This document shows, one piece after another, positions 50,258-59,564 of a stretch of 64,000 nucleotides of DNA. The DNA is taken from assembly GCF_030814655.1 (NCBI RefSeq), contig NZ_JAUSVK010000001.1, positions 5,339,001-5,403,000 on the forward strand, written 5' to 3'. How positions within the stretch are numbered: the stretch's first letter is position 1; every line of letters begins with the position of its first letter. A program made the position numbers and the translations under genes. This DNA comes from Labrys monachus. GTDB taxonomy: Bacteria > Pseudomonadota > Alphaproteobacteria > Rhizobiales > Labraceae. The notes below the pieces were generated by a model, which was not told the origin of the DNA, ran no database searches, and was given only the letters and a program-made list of their open reading frames with translations.

Positions 50258-50471
50258 TTCTACAAACCGCAATCGACTGCAGCCTAACACGATATCAGCG
50301 AGGGAAAAGAACTTCCGTCTCCCCCAATTTAAGAGCGGCACGCGCCTTTCGCTAGTGCATGGCGCCGCCGATCGTTCACAGAGGGCGTCGTTTCCCCCGT
50401 CGCGATCATTCCATCGGCTTCCCGTCATGAATGGCGCAGCTCGGAAAGAGTTTCCTGCCTATCGCCATCCT

Positions 50472-51002
50472 TCAGGGAACCGTGTGATCGGGCGGGTTCC
50501 GGAGCTGTTTCGGCGTCAGGAACATAGCGAGCGTACCGAGATGAGGGCCGACATCCTTCCATTGCGGGACGTCGAGATCGATCACCGCGAGCGCTGCGGT
50601 CGGGAATTTGTCCTCGAGCGGGCTCGCGGCCGTTCCGCCTCCGCGGACCAGATGGCTGGCCGTCCGCTCGAGCCCGGGATTATGCCCGATGATCATGAGG
50701 CTGGCGACTTCGGGACCGATGGCACGGATCACCCGCAGGATCGCATCGATCGGCGCCTCGTAGACGGCGCGCTCGTAATGCGCGGTATGCTGGCCGAGAA
50801 AAGGCTCGACCAGATTGAAGGTTTCGCGGGTGCGCCGCGCGGTGGAGATGACGACATGGTCCGGCGAGAGTCCCCGCCGCGCCATTTCCTTACCTATCAC
50901 GGGCGCATCACGCTGGCCGCGCGCCGCCAGCGGCCGTTCATGGTCCGTAACGCCGTCCGGATAGGCCGATTTGGCATGGCGCAGCAGGATAAGTCGGCGC
51001 AT
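50472..51002 (-). CDS. Histidine phosphatase family protein (SixA type)
   Basis: A 176-residue protein with the N-terminal phosphatase signature LILLRHAKS (His9), ERPLAARGQRDAP, VISTARRTRETF and the second histidine in LMIIGHNPGLE. This is the short SixA layout, whose E. coli member dephosphorylates a phosphohistidine on signalling or transfer proteins. The substrate here is unknown. Its ATG overlaps the stop of the upstream M15 peptidase by one base (TAATG), so it belongs to the caspase-M15 operon. Confidence 0.92.
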   Translation of the reverse strand: MRRLILLRHAKSAYPDGVTDHERPLAARGQRDAPVIGKEMARRGLSPDHVVISTARRTRETFNLVEPFLGQHTAHYERAVYEAPIDAILRVIRAIGPEVASLMIIGHNPGLERTASHLVRGGGTAASPLEDKFPTAALAVIDLDVPQWKDVGPHLGTLAMFLTPKQLRNPPDHTVP

Positions 51003-51793
51003 TATCGTCCTTCTTCGGGTGTCCTGGCCAAGGAAATGATTTCCGGCCGATATTCAAAATGCATGGTATCATAATGATACCATTTTCCGCCCCAGATGAA
51101 CCCGTGTTTTTCGAACACCGAAACGATCTCGGCGGGAATACGGTTCCTGTAGGTGGCGTCGTCGGTCTCCCGCGTCGCTCCGCTCCAGCGCCAATAGTCG
51201 GCGAACCTGACATTGATGTCGATCGCCGCCGCATAGGCATGCATGCTCCGGCGCCGGGTGCCGGCCACGGGCCGGCAATTATAGGTGCCGGCCGAGGGTA
51301 TGAGGTAGGCGCGAAACCTGGCCGGCAAAGCCTCGAGATCACGGGATACCGCCTCCAAATGTGCGGCGACGCCGTTGGTGGGCGTGACCCGCAGCGTACC
51401 GCCGCCGAGCCCGGGAAGCCACCGGACCGTCTCGAGCCGGACCTCGCCCCTTGAGCAATCGCCATACATCGCGTCGAACAGCGCCTGGTTGCGGGCACGG
51501 CCGGGGTCGTCGGCCTGGTCCGACGGCGCTCTCTCGACGGCCCCGAGCGGATAGGGCACGGCGAACATGTCACGAATGTCGGCATCGGCCACCCGCTGCT
51601 CCGGCGTCTTGCCGGCGATGCCGTCGGAGAGGGGGAGATGCCGGCCGTTCTTCAGGATGAGATCCCTCGCGTCATAGCCGGCGATGAAGTCGGGGTAGGC
51701 CGCCACCAAGGCATCGAGCGCCGCGTCGGCACGCGCCCCTGTCGGAGCCGCCGCCAATGCCGCAACCGCGAGGAAGGCGCATGCGCCCCTCAC
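51002..51793 (-). CDS. M15 family peptidase (D-Ala-D-Ala carboxypeptidase/endopeptidase-like)
   Basis: A 263-residue exported peptidase starting with the GTG at 51793, which overlaps the caspase-gene stop as GTGA. The signal peptide is GACAFLAVAALAAAPTGARA. The zinc site is clear: SMHAYAAAIDIN gives the His and Asp ligands, and KWYHYDTMHFEYRPEI gives the catalytic and third-ligand region, as in the VanY/L-alanyl-D-glutamate peptidase superfamily (M15_4-like). It should cleave peptidoglycan stem peptides in the periplasm. The start is chosen by overlap; an in-frame upstream extension would run through the caspase gene. Confidence 0.88.
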   Translation of the reverse strand: MRGACAFLAVAALAAAPTGARADAALDALVAAYPDFIAGYDARDLILKNGRHLPLSDGIAGKTPEQRVADADIRDMFAVPYPLGAVERAPSDQADDPGRARNQALFDAMYGDCSRGEVRLETVRWLPGLGGGTLRVTPTNGVAAHLEAVSRDLEALPARFRAYLIPSAGTYNCRPVAGTRRRSMHAYAAAIDINVRFADYWRWSGATRETDDATYRNRIPAEIVSVFEKHGFIWGGKWYHYDTMHFEYRPEIISLARTPEEGR

Positions 51794-52929
51794 GGTGCGG
51801 ACTCGGCCCGCTGAATCAGGGCGAGGTTGGCTTTCTCCACCGGGTTGAGAGTCACGTTCCATGTGAAGGGCCGGTACCAGTAGAACTGCGAGAAATAGGC
51901 CCGCAGCTGCGCATCCTTCATGAAGCGCCCACGCCGCGCGAAGATCTCGTTGCGCGCGACCCTCAGCTGCACGGGCGAAAGGGCAGCGACCTCGTCCCAG
52001 CCGAGTTGCCGGTCTCCGGACTCGGGCAGGATGAAGCCGGGCTGGACGTTGCGGGGCGCCTCTGCGGGCACGTCGGGAAGCGGCACGGCTGAAGCTTCCT
52101 TCCGCGTCGGCTGGACGGCGGCGGCATTGTCCTGGGCGGGCTGGAGGACCTTCACCGGCTGCGGATCGGCGACGCTGCCGGCTATGGCGAAGGAGCCGAT
52201 GATCGCCTCGTTGACCCAGGGCGTCTGCGCGCCCTGCGTCGCCTGGTCGACATCCGCCCGGACCTGGCCGAACATCTGGCGGATGTCGAGCCCGGGCGTG
52301 CCCATATGCGCCAGCAGCGCCTGCGTGAACGGCGAGTTGCGCCCCGTGCCGTCCTGCGCCACCGAGCCGGGCGCCGTCGAGAAGGCGATCAGCGTGCCCT
52401 TGGCCTCGGACGCGTCGAGATCGACCCGCGCCAGCCCCCGCGTCCCCGCCCCGCGCACCAGAGCATGCGCCAGCGGATTGTCCCGGCACGAATCCAGGAT
52501 CACGATCTTCACCTTCGCCGACGCCCCGTCCACCAGGTCCAGCAGCTTGTCCAGCGACAGCGCCTGGGTGTCGAGGTCGAGTTCGTCCGCGATCTTCGCC
52601 GACACCGGGATCAGGTAGTTGCGCCCCTTCACCTGCACGCCATGGCCCGAATAGAACACCACCACGCTGTCCGCATGGTCGGCATCGCGCAGGAACGCGC
52701 GTACCCCGTCATTCATCGCCTGCAGGTCGCCGTCCCTGACCAGCGTCACCCGGTAGCCCAGCCGCCCCAGGCTCGCCGCCATGTCCGACGCATCGTTCGC
52801 CGGATTGGACAGAGGCGTCACCGACCGGTACGCCCCGTTCCCGATCACCAGCGCCGCCTTCGGCGCGGCATGGGCCCAGGACGCAGCCATTGCGACCACC
52901 ACGAAAATGCTCCAGAAGACGCTTCGCAT
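51790..52929 (-). CDS. Secreted caspase family protein with C-terminal YARHG domain
   Basis: A 379-residue protein with a signal peptide (MRSVFWSIFVVVAMAASWAHA). The caspase-like C14 domain covers about residues 23-255: ALVIGNGAYRSVTPLSNPAN, the catalytic histidine in VVFYSGHGVQ (His96) and the catalytic cysteine in IVILDSCRDNP (Cys148). A Pro-rich linker leads to a YARHG-type domain (QLRVARNEIFARRGRFMKDA, AYFSQFYWYRPFTW). The dyad is intact, so it is probably an active periplasmic or secreted cysteine peptidase. It is the first gene of an operon with the M15 peptidase and SixA-like phosphatase, and is divergent from a ClpP-fold protein. Confidence 0.92.
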   Translation of the reverse strand: MRSVFWSIFVVVAMAASWAHAAPKAALVIGNGAYRSVTPLSNPANDASDMAASLGRLGYRVTLVRDGDLQAMNDGVRAFLRDADHADSVVVFYSGHGVQVKGRNYLIPVSAKIADELDLDTQALSLDKLLDLVDGASAKVKIVILDSCRDNPLAHALVRGAGTRGLARVDLDASEAKGTLIAFSTAPGSVAQDGTGRNSPFTQALLAHMGTPGLDIRQMFGQVRADVDQATQGAQTPWVNEAIIGSFAIAGSVADPQPVKVLQPAQDNAAAVQPTRKEASAVPLPDVPAEAPRNVQPGFILPESGDRQLGWDEVAALSPVQLRVARNEIFARRGRFMKDAQLRAYFSQFYWYRPFTWNVTLNPVEKANLALIQRAESAP

Positions 52930-53153
52930 CGCCGACAGCCCGCTGTGAAATCCCCTTCAGGATACATCGTTTGCCCCGGCACGGATGCGTGAAAATGCAC
53001 GCGCATCGCCGCGGCCTGTGGCATGTTTGCCACGCTTGCCGATTGTCTGGCCGGGAGAATCGCCGCGGGCCATTTCATGCTTGCAACGACGTAACACTTC
53101 GGCCCAGAAATGCCGGCTCCTCGTACCGGTGCGTATGCAACCCCGGCGAAGCG

Positions 53154-54473
53154 ATGTGGCAGAAGGACAAAGGTTTGAAGGCTGGTCCGAAGCGCGGTCC
53201 ACGGTTCGCAGCATCCCTCGCGGGAGTCGTTCTGGCGCTGGCGGCGGTCCTGCCCGCGCAATGCGCTCCCAGCCGGACGCCGCCGGCGAAGCCGAGACCT
53301 GACGACGACACATTGCCGATGCATTTCAGCATCGCCGCCTCGGGCAAGGACTGTCCGGGATGCGTGATCGTCAATGCATCCGGCGAGATCGTCGACGACA
53401 CGTCCCGCGACTTCGCGGATTTCGTCTCCCAGAATCGTCTCGACGGCGTGCTTCCGCCCGAGCCGGCCGCCTCAGGCGCGCCCAAAGTGATCATCGCCTT
53501 CGAATCGGTCGGCGGCAAGGTCCAGTCCGCCCTGATCATCGGCCGGCGTATCCGCAAGGCCGGATGGATCACCGTCGTCGGGCAGGCCTATGTGACCCGC
53601 GAGGGCACGTTCCTCACCGATGCCGGCTGCTATTCGGCCTGCACGATGGTGATGCTCGGCGGCGTCGATCGTCTGGCCGTCCCCGGCTCGAAAATCGGCG
53701 TCCATCAGTTTTCGCCGCAATTCGGCGACGGCGAGACATTCGACGCGCAGGAGATGAGCCAGATCGTGCGCGATTACGGCCGCGAGGTGGTGAGCGTCTA
53801 CGACTTCGTCCGCACCATGGGCGTGGACCAGGATTTCTTCCTGGCGACCTTGCGCACCCCCTTCAACAGCCTCGACGTGCTGCCGGAGTCCCAGTGGGTC
53901 TCGACGGGAATCGCGACCGCCGTGCTGCCGCGGACCAGCGGCGACGTGCCGGTCGGCGCCGTTCTCGATGCCGCCGCCCATGCCGGCAGCCCCGCCCTGA
54001 CCGTCACCGCCACACCGGCCGTCGCGCGGCCTCCCCTGGCTCCCGACCGGGTGTCCACCGGCGCGTGGACGGTCAGCCGGGCCGAAGGCAAAGCCGCCTC
54101 GGCGCAATTCACCAGCGATGACCTGCGCCTCTCGCTGGCCTGCACGGATAAGACGACGGCCCGGCTGGACCTCTCCTTCAAGGACCTCGCACCGCTGGAC
54201 CTCGAGCGCCTGCGCGCCGCCGCCTTCTCCGCGAAGACGCTGAAATTCGCGGATCGGCGCCTGTCCATCGACGATATCGGCGCGCCGGCGCATGGTGAGC
54301 AGAGCCTCGCGGCCCAGGTCGACATCAGGGATGTGGAAGCGATACCGGCGAGCGACGCCTTCACGCTCGCCGTGCTCAACAAGGCGGGAGAGCCGGTCGG
54401 GCGCGCCACCACCGTCCCGACCGCCGGCATCGGCAAGGCGATCCTCGACGCGATGTCGGCCTGCGGCGCATAG
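53154..54473 (+). CDS. Exported ClpP-fold protein (COG3904-like)
   Basis: A 439-residue protein with a signal peptide (PRFAASLAGVVLALAAVLPA) after a basic start. Residues about 110-220 show a ClpP/crotonase-type fold: VIIAFESVGGKVQSALIIGR, then GCYSACTMVMLGGVDRLAVP with a candidate nucleophile Ser161, and IGVHQFSP with His184, as in the COG3904 predicted periplasmic proteins. The C-terminal half (Asp/Leu/Ala-rich, from about residue 300) is separate and unrecognised. ATG at 53154 is preferred because the longer frame covers the divergent promoter. It is divergent from the caspase operon over 224 bases. Confidence 0.85.
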   Translation: MWQKDKGLKAGPKRGPRFAASLAGVVLALAAVLPAQCAPSRTPPAKPRPDDDTLPMHFSIAASGKDCPGCVIVNASGEIVDDTSRDFADFVSQNRLDGVLPPEPAASGAPKVIIAFESVGGKVQSALIIGRRIRKAGWITVVGQAYVTREGTFLTDAGCYSACTMVMLGGVDRLAVPGSKIGVHQFSPQFGDGETFDAQEMSQIVRDYGREVVSVYDFVRTMGVDQDFFLATLRTPFNSLDVLPESQWVSTGIATAVLPRTSGDVPVGAVLDAAAHAGSPALTVTATPAVARPPLAPDRVSTGAWTVSRAEGKAASAQFTSDDLRLSLACTDKTTARLDLSFKDLAPLDLERLRAAAFSAKTLKFADRRLSIDDIGAPAHGEQSLAAQVDIRDVEAIPASDAFTLAVLNKAGEPVGRATTVPTAGIGKAILDAMSACGA

Positions 54474-54507
54474 GCCGCGCCGCGGACGCGGCGGCGTTCT
54501 TCGCCCC

Positions 54508-55011
54508 TTATTGCATCGGCCGCGCTGCGCGCGCCTGCGCCGCGTCGTTGTCGGCCCGCAGAGACGCCCCCAGCGCCGGCTGCCGCTCCTCGCGGACGAC
54601 CATGATCGAGCAGGGAGCGTGCCGCACGATCGCGCTGGCATTCGAGCCGAGAAGATAGGTGGCGACGCTCGGCTGATGCGAGCCGACGACGATGAGGTCG
54701 GCGCGCTGCTCTTCCGCGATCGCCAGCACCTCATGATAGACGCCGCCGATCCTCACCACGGTCGAAACGCTACCGCCCGGAAGGTCGATCGCGCGCCCGA
54801 GATCGGCCAGGGTCGACTTGGCCTTTTCGGCGACTTCCCCCTCGAAACTCACCGGCACGGTATCGAGCATCATCAGCGGCATGATGGGCACGACGTGAAC
54901 CAAGGTCAGGCTCGCCCCGATCGGGTCGGCCAGCTTGACGGCGCTGTGGATCGCCAGGTGGGCCACCTTGAGATCGGAGACATCGACGGGAACGACGATC
55001 GACTTGAACAT
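54508..55011 (-). CDS. Universal stress protein family protein
   Basis: A 167-residue UspA-fold protein: MFKSIVVPVDVSDLKVAHLA, then LIVVGSHQPSVATYLLGSNA and SAIVRHAPCSIMVVRE. The nucleotide-binding G-x2-G-x9-G(S/T) pattern is partly kept (GSHQ...LLGSNAS), with the second glycine replaced, so ATP binding is uncertain. The C-terminal 25 residues are an Ala/Arg-rich tail. It is convergent with the ClpP-fold gene. The 244-base gap upstream (55012-55255) holds no feature I can identify. Confidence 0.9.
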   Translation of the reverse strand: MFKSIVVPVDVSDLKVAHLAIHSAVKLADPIGASLTLVHVVPIMPLMMLDTVPVSFEGEVAEKAKSTLADLGRAIDLPGGSVSTVVRIGGVYHEVLAIAEEQRADLIVVGSHQPSVATYLLGSNASAIVRHAPCSIMVVREERQPALGASLRADNDAAQARAARPMQ

Positions 55012-55255
55012 GGGTCCGCTCCTGAACAGCCGGGGTGGAGGGGCCAGCATACTACAAAATCGCCCGGCGGCATCCCGTTTCAGCCCGGGATCGCTGGCGA
55101 TGGAAGCGGACGCCGCAACCGCCGGGAGGGTTCGAGGCCGCCGCCGACACCCTCGGCGGGGAATCGGCACCATGACCGGCGGAAAAAGGCGTTCGAGGAC
55201 CCGAACGGCGACGATCGCGCAGGTGCCTGCCCGGCGGCCCCTTCGAGGACCGTCC

Positions 55256-56392
<1,137 letters not shown>

Positions 56393-56432
56393 TCACCCGC
56401 CGGGAATGCCGGGACGGCGCCGAGGCCGCCCC

Positions 56433-57437
56433 TCAGAACAGCGCCTTCACCCGCTTCACGATCTCGGCGACGCCGAAGCGCACGGGATCGGTGGTGGGCA
56501 GGCCCTCGGCCGCGGCGATCTCCTCCAGGCAGGCGCGGGCGGCGGCTTCGTCGAGCGCCTGCGTGTTGACGGCGATGCCGACGCATTGGATGCGCGGATT
56601 GGTGAGCCTTCCGCTGGCGATGGTGGCGTCGATCACCTGCCGGATCGTCGGCAGGGCGGCGGGCACGCCGCGCATGGTCTTCCGCGTCGGCTCGTGGCAG
56701 ACGACGAAGGCATCGGGCTGCGATCCGTGCAGCAGGCCGAGCGTCACGCCGGCGAAGGAGGGATGAAACAGGCTGCCCTGCCCTTCCACCACGTCCCAAT
56801 GGCTCGGATCGGCAGCCGGGCTGATCCACTCGGCGGCGCCGGAGATGAAGTCGGCGACGACGGCGTCCACGGCGACGCCGCGGCCGGAAATGAAGATGCC
56901 GGTCTGCCCCGTCGCCCGGAAATCGGCGTCGAGCCCCTGCTCCCGCATTTCCCGCTCAAGGGCGAGGGCTGTGTATTTCTTGCCGACGGAACAGTCGGTG
57001 CCGACGGTGATCAGCCGCAGGCCCGTCCGCTTCGTGCCCTTGCCCGTGGCGAAATTGATGGAGGGGATGCGCACATTGAACAATTGCCGCCCGTTCCGTG
57101 ACGCGGCCTCGGCGATCTGCGGCACGTCCTCCAGCCTGGTGTGCAGGCCCGAAGCCACATCGAGCCCGGCGTCGAGCGCCTCCACGATCGAGCGGATCCA
57201 GTGCTCCGGCAGGACGCCGCCGGCATTGACCACGCCGATGACCATGGTCTTCGCCCCGCGCCGGCCGGCCTCGGCGATGCCGACATCATCGATGCCGAGA
57301 TCCGCCTTGCATCCAGGCAGGCGCAATTGCCCCACGCACCAATCGCGGCGCCAGTCGACGATGCCCGCCGCGGTCTTGGCGGCGAGCTGGTCGGCGACAT
57401 CGCCGATGAACATCAAATAGGGCTTCTCAATCTGCAT
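56433..57437 (-). CDS. dgcN: N-acetyltransferase DgcN (DUF1611, D-glutamate catabolism)
   Basis: A 334-residue protein of the DUF1611 family: an N-terminal Rossmann-like domain (YLMFIGDVADQLAAKTAAGI, KTMVIGVVNAGGVLPEHW) and a P-loop-type domain (VGTDCSVGKKYTALALEREM, DVVEGQGSLFHPSFAGVTLG). In published work on bacterial D-glutamate use, DgcN acetylates D-glutamate and DgcA epimerises the product. Here dgcA lies 6 kb away at the right edge, beyond the mla operon, instead of next to dgcN. It is divergent from mlaE over 197 bases; the gap holds a short CTCCT/AGGAG hairpin (near 57531-57545) but no clear operator. Confidence 0.85.
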   Translation of the reverse strand: MQIEKPYLMFIGDVADQLAAKTAAGIVDWRRDWCVGQLRLPGCKADLGIDDVGIAEAGRRGAKTMVIGVVNAGGVLPEHWIRSIVEALDAGLDVASGLHTRLEDVPQIAEAASRNGRQLFNVRIPSINFATGKGTKRTGLRLITVGTDCSVGKKYTALALEREMREQGLDADFRATGQTGIFISGRGVAVDAVVADFISGAAEWISPAADPSHWDVVEGQGSLFHPSFAGVTLGLLHGSQPDAFVVCHEPTRKTMRGVPAALPTIRQVIDATIASGRLTNPRIQCVGIAVNTQALDEAAARACLEEIAAAEGLPTTDPVRFGVAEIVKRVKALF

Positions 57438-57634
57438 GGCGTCGTAGCATCCTTGGGTCGTGTGGGCACGAAACGGGACCCGTCATGCGCGACGAGAAGG
57501 CCCCTCGATCCATCGTATGGCGGTTGCACGATCTCCTGCAAAGGAGTGTGCCATATTTTTTGCACATCATGTTGCGGCGCCTGGTGTAGGATGACGAGTG
57601 ATGAGTCTCCTGCAACAGCCAGTTACGGCACGCC

Positions 57635-58774
57635 ATGCCTGAGTTCGGGACCGGCAATGACGGCGCCGCTTCGGACCGAGCGACCAGGATAGCCCCGATG
57701 GGAGCCTGGGTTGCGCGCAATTCACGCCGCCTGGAGCGCCTCGCGCAGGCGATGGCGGAGCGCGCGCCCGCCGACGCCACCGTCGAGTTCGACCTTGCGA
57801 AGGTCTCGCAGCTCGATACGCTCGGCGCCGTGGTGATCGAAAACATCCGCCAGGCGCTCGGCGCCAAGAATTCGACGCTCGCGATCCGCAATGCGAGCAC
57901 GGCGCAGGAAATGCTGCTGGCGGAAATCGCCACCCACAACATAACGGCTCCGCCACCGCCGCCCGAGACGCATCACCTCATCGACCTCCTCGCCGATTTC
58001 GGCCTGTCGATCCGCAGGATGGCGCACGACGCCTTCAACATGAATGTGTTCCTCGGCGAGACCGTGCGCGCCCTCGGGCGGCTGATCACCGGGCGCAGCC
58101 GCTTTCGCATGCCCGCCGTGGTCAACCAGATCGAGCTGATCGGCATGCGCGGGGTGCCGATCATCATGCTCATCTCCTTTCTGGTCGGGGCGATCCTGTC
58201 GCAGCAGATGATTCTGCAGCTGAGCAATTACGGGGCGACGCTTCTGGTCGTCTACACCCTCGCCGTGCTGATGTTCCGTGAAGTCGGCCTGCTCCTCGCG
58301 GCCATCATGGTGGCCGGCCGGTCGGGCTCGGCGATCACCGCCGAACTCGGCTCGATGAAGATGCGCGAGGAGATCGACGCCATGCACGTCATGGGCCTCG
58401 ATCCGATGGAGGTGCTGATCATTCCGCGCATCCTGGCGATGATCATCTCCCTGCCCCTGCTGACCTTCCTGGCCGCGATGGCCGGCATGTTCGGCGGCGC
58501 CCTCGTCGCCTGGGGCTATGGCGGCATCACGCCGACCACCTTTTTGCAGAATCTGCGCGATTCCGTAACGATGCATACATTCCTTGCTGGCCTGATCAAG
58601 GCTCCGGTGATGGCGCTGATGATCGGCACCACCGCCTGTATCGAGGGAATGAAGGTGGAAGGTTCGGCAGAATCCCTGGGGCGCCAGACGACGACCTCCG
58701 TGGTCAAGTCGATGTTCATCGTCATCGTCGTCGACGGCATTTTCGCCATGTTCTTTGCGTCGATCAATTTCTGA
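57635..58774 (+). CDS. mlaE: MlaE-type lipid ABC transporter permease with N-terminal STAS-like domain
   Basis: A 379-residue protein. The first 110 residues are STAS-like (VEFDLAKVSQLDTLGAVVIE), as in fused MlaB-MlaE permeases of alphaproteobacteria. The permease part shows GMRGVPIIMLISFLVGAILS, MVAGRSGSAITAELGSMKMR, EIDAMHVMGLDPMEVLIIPR and a GTTACIEGMKVEGSAESLGR end, all MlaE signatures. It works with the ATPase, MCE protein and lipoprotein encoded directly downstream in phospholipid transport between the membranes. Starts at 57635 and 57698 are both possible. Confidence 0.93.
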   Translation: MPEFGTGNDGAASDRATRIAPMGAWVARNSRRLERLAQAMAERAPADATVEFDLAKVSQLDTLGAVVIENIRQALGAKNSTLAIRNASTAQEMLLAEIATHNITAPPPPPETHHLIDLLADFGLSIRRMAHDAFNMNVFLGETVRALGRLITGRSRFRMPAVVNQIELIGMRGVPIIMLISFLVGAILSQQMILQLSNYGATLLVVYTLAVLMFREVGLLLAAIMVAGRSGSAITAELGSMKMREEIDAMHVMGLDPMEVLIIPRILAMIISLPLLTFLAAMAGMFGGALVAWGYGGITPTTFLQNLRDSVTMHTFLAGLIKAPVMALMIGTTACIEGMKVEGSAESLGRQTTTSVVKSMFIVIVVDGIFAMFFASINF

Positions 58775-58776
58775 GC

Positions 58777-59562
58777 ATGGCGGAATCCCCTCCCCCCGAA
58801 ACCATCATCTCGACCCGCGGCGTCAGGGTGACGTTCGGGAAGCGCTTCATTCTCGACGGGCTCGATCTCGATGTCTATCGCGGGGAGATCCTCGGGGTGG
58901 TCGGTGCGTCCGGTACCGGAAAATCGGTGCTCATGCGCACCATCATCGGGCTCGCGCCGCTTTATTCCGGGGACATCAAGATTTTCGGACAGGACTATGT
59001 GGCCCTGCATCCGCGGGAGAAGCAGAAGATGGCGCGCCGCTGGGGCGTCCTGTTCCAGCAAGGCGCCCTGTTCTCGTCGCTGACGGTCAAGCAGAACATA
59101 CAGGTGCCGATGCGGGAATATCTCACGCTCTCGCCCAGGCTTCTCGACGAACTCGCGATGCTGAAGATCGCGTTGGTCGGCCTCAAGCCGGATGCGGCGG
59201 AAAAGAGACCCTCCGAACTTTCAGGCGGCATGATCAAGCGCGCCGCCCTCGCCCGCGCTCTGGCGCTCGACCCCGATCTGGTCTTCCTCGACGAGCCGAC
59301 GTCGGGCCTCGACCCGATCGGTGCAGGGGAATTCGACGAACTCATCGCAACGCTGCGGCAGACTCTCGGTCTCACCGTCTATATGGTGACCCACGACCTC
59401 GACAGCCTTCACTCCATCTGCGATCGCATTGCCGCGGTTGGCGAAGGCCATATTCTGGCTGAAGGACCGATGGCGACCATGCTTGCTTCCGACCATCCCT
59501 GGCTGCGCGCCTACTTCCACGGCCCCCGGGCCCGCGCAGCCCTGGCATCCGCCAAGGCCTGA
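58777..59562 (+). CDS. mlaF: MlaF-type lipid ABC transporter ATP-binding protein
   Basis: A 261-residue ATPase with Walker A GASGTGKS, a Q-loop in WGVLFQQGALFSSLTVKQNI, signature LSGGMIKRAALARAL and Walker B LVFLDEPTSGLDP, followed by YMVTHDLDSLHSICDRI. These match MlaF. It lies 2 bases after mlaE and 2 bases before mlaD, so the genes are tightly coupled. Confidence 0.95.
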   Translation: MAESPPPETIISTRGVRVTFGKRFILDGLDLDVYRGEILGVVGASGTGKSVLMRTIIGLAPLYSGDIKIFGQDYVALHPREKQKMARRWGVLFQQGALFSSLTVKQNIQVPMREYLTLSPRLLDELAMLKIALVGLKPDAAEKRPSELSGGMIKRAALARALALDPDLVFLDEPTSGLDPIGAGEFDELIATLRQTLGLTVYMVTHDLDSLHSICDRIAAVGEGHILAEGPMATMLASDHPWLRAYFHGPRARAALASAKA

Positions 59563-59564
59563 CC

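Noticed and set aside
57531-57545. CTCCT-GCAA-AGGAG hairpin as a terminator between dgcN and mlaE
   Set aside because: The stem is only five bases, the T run that follows is separated from it, and both flanking genes are transcribed away from the site.
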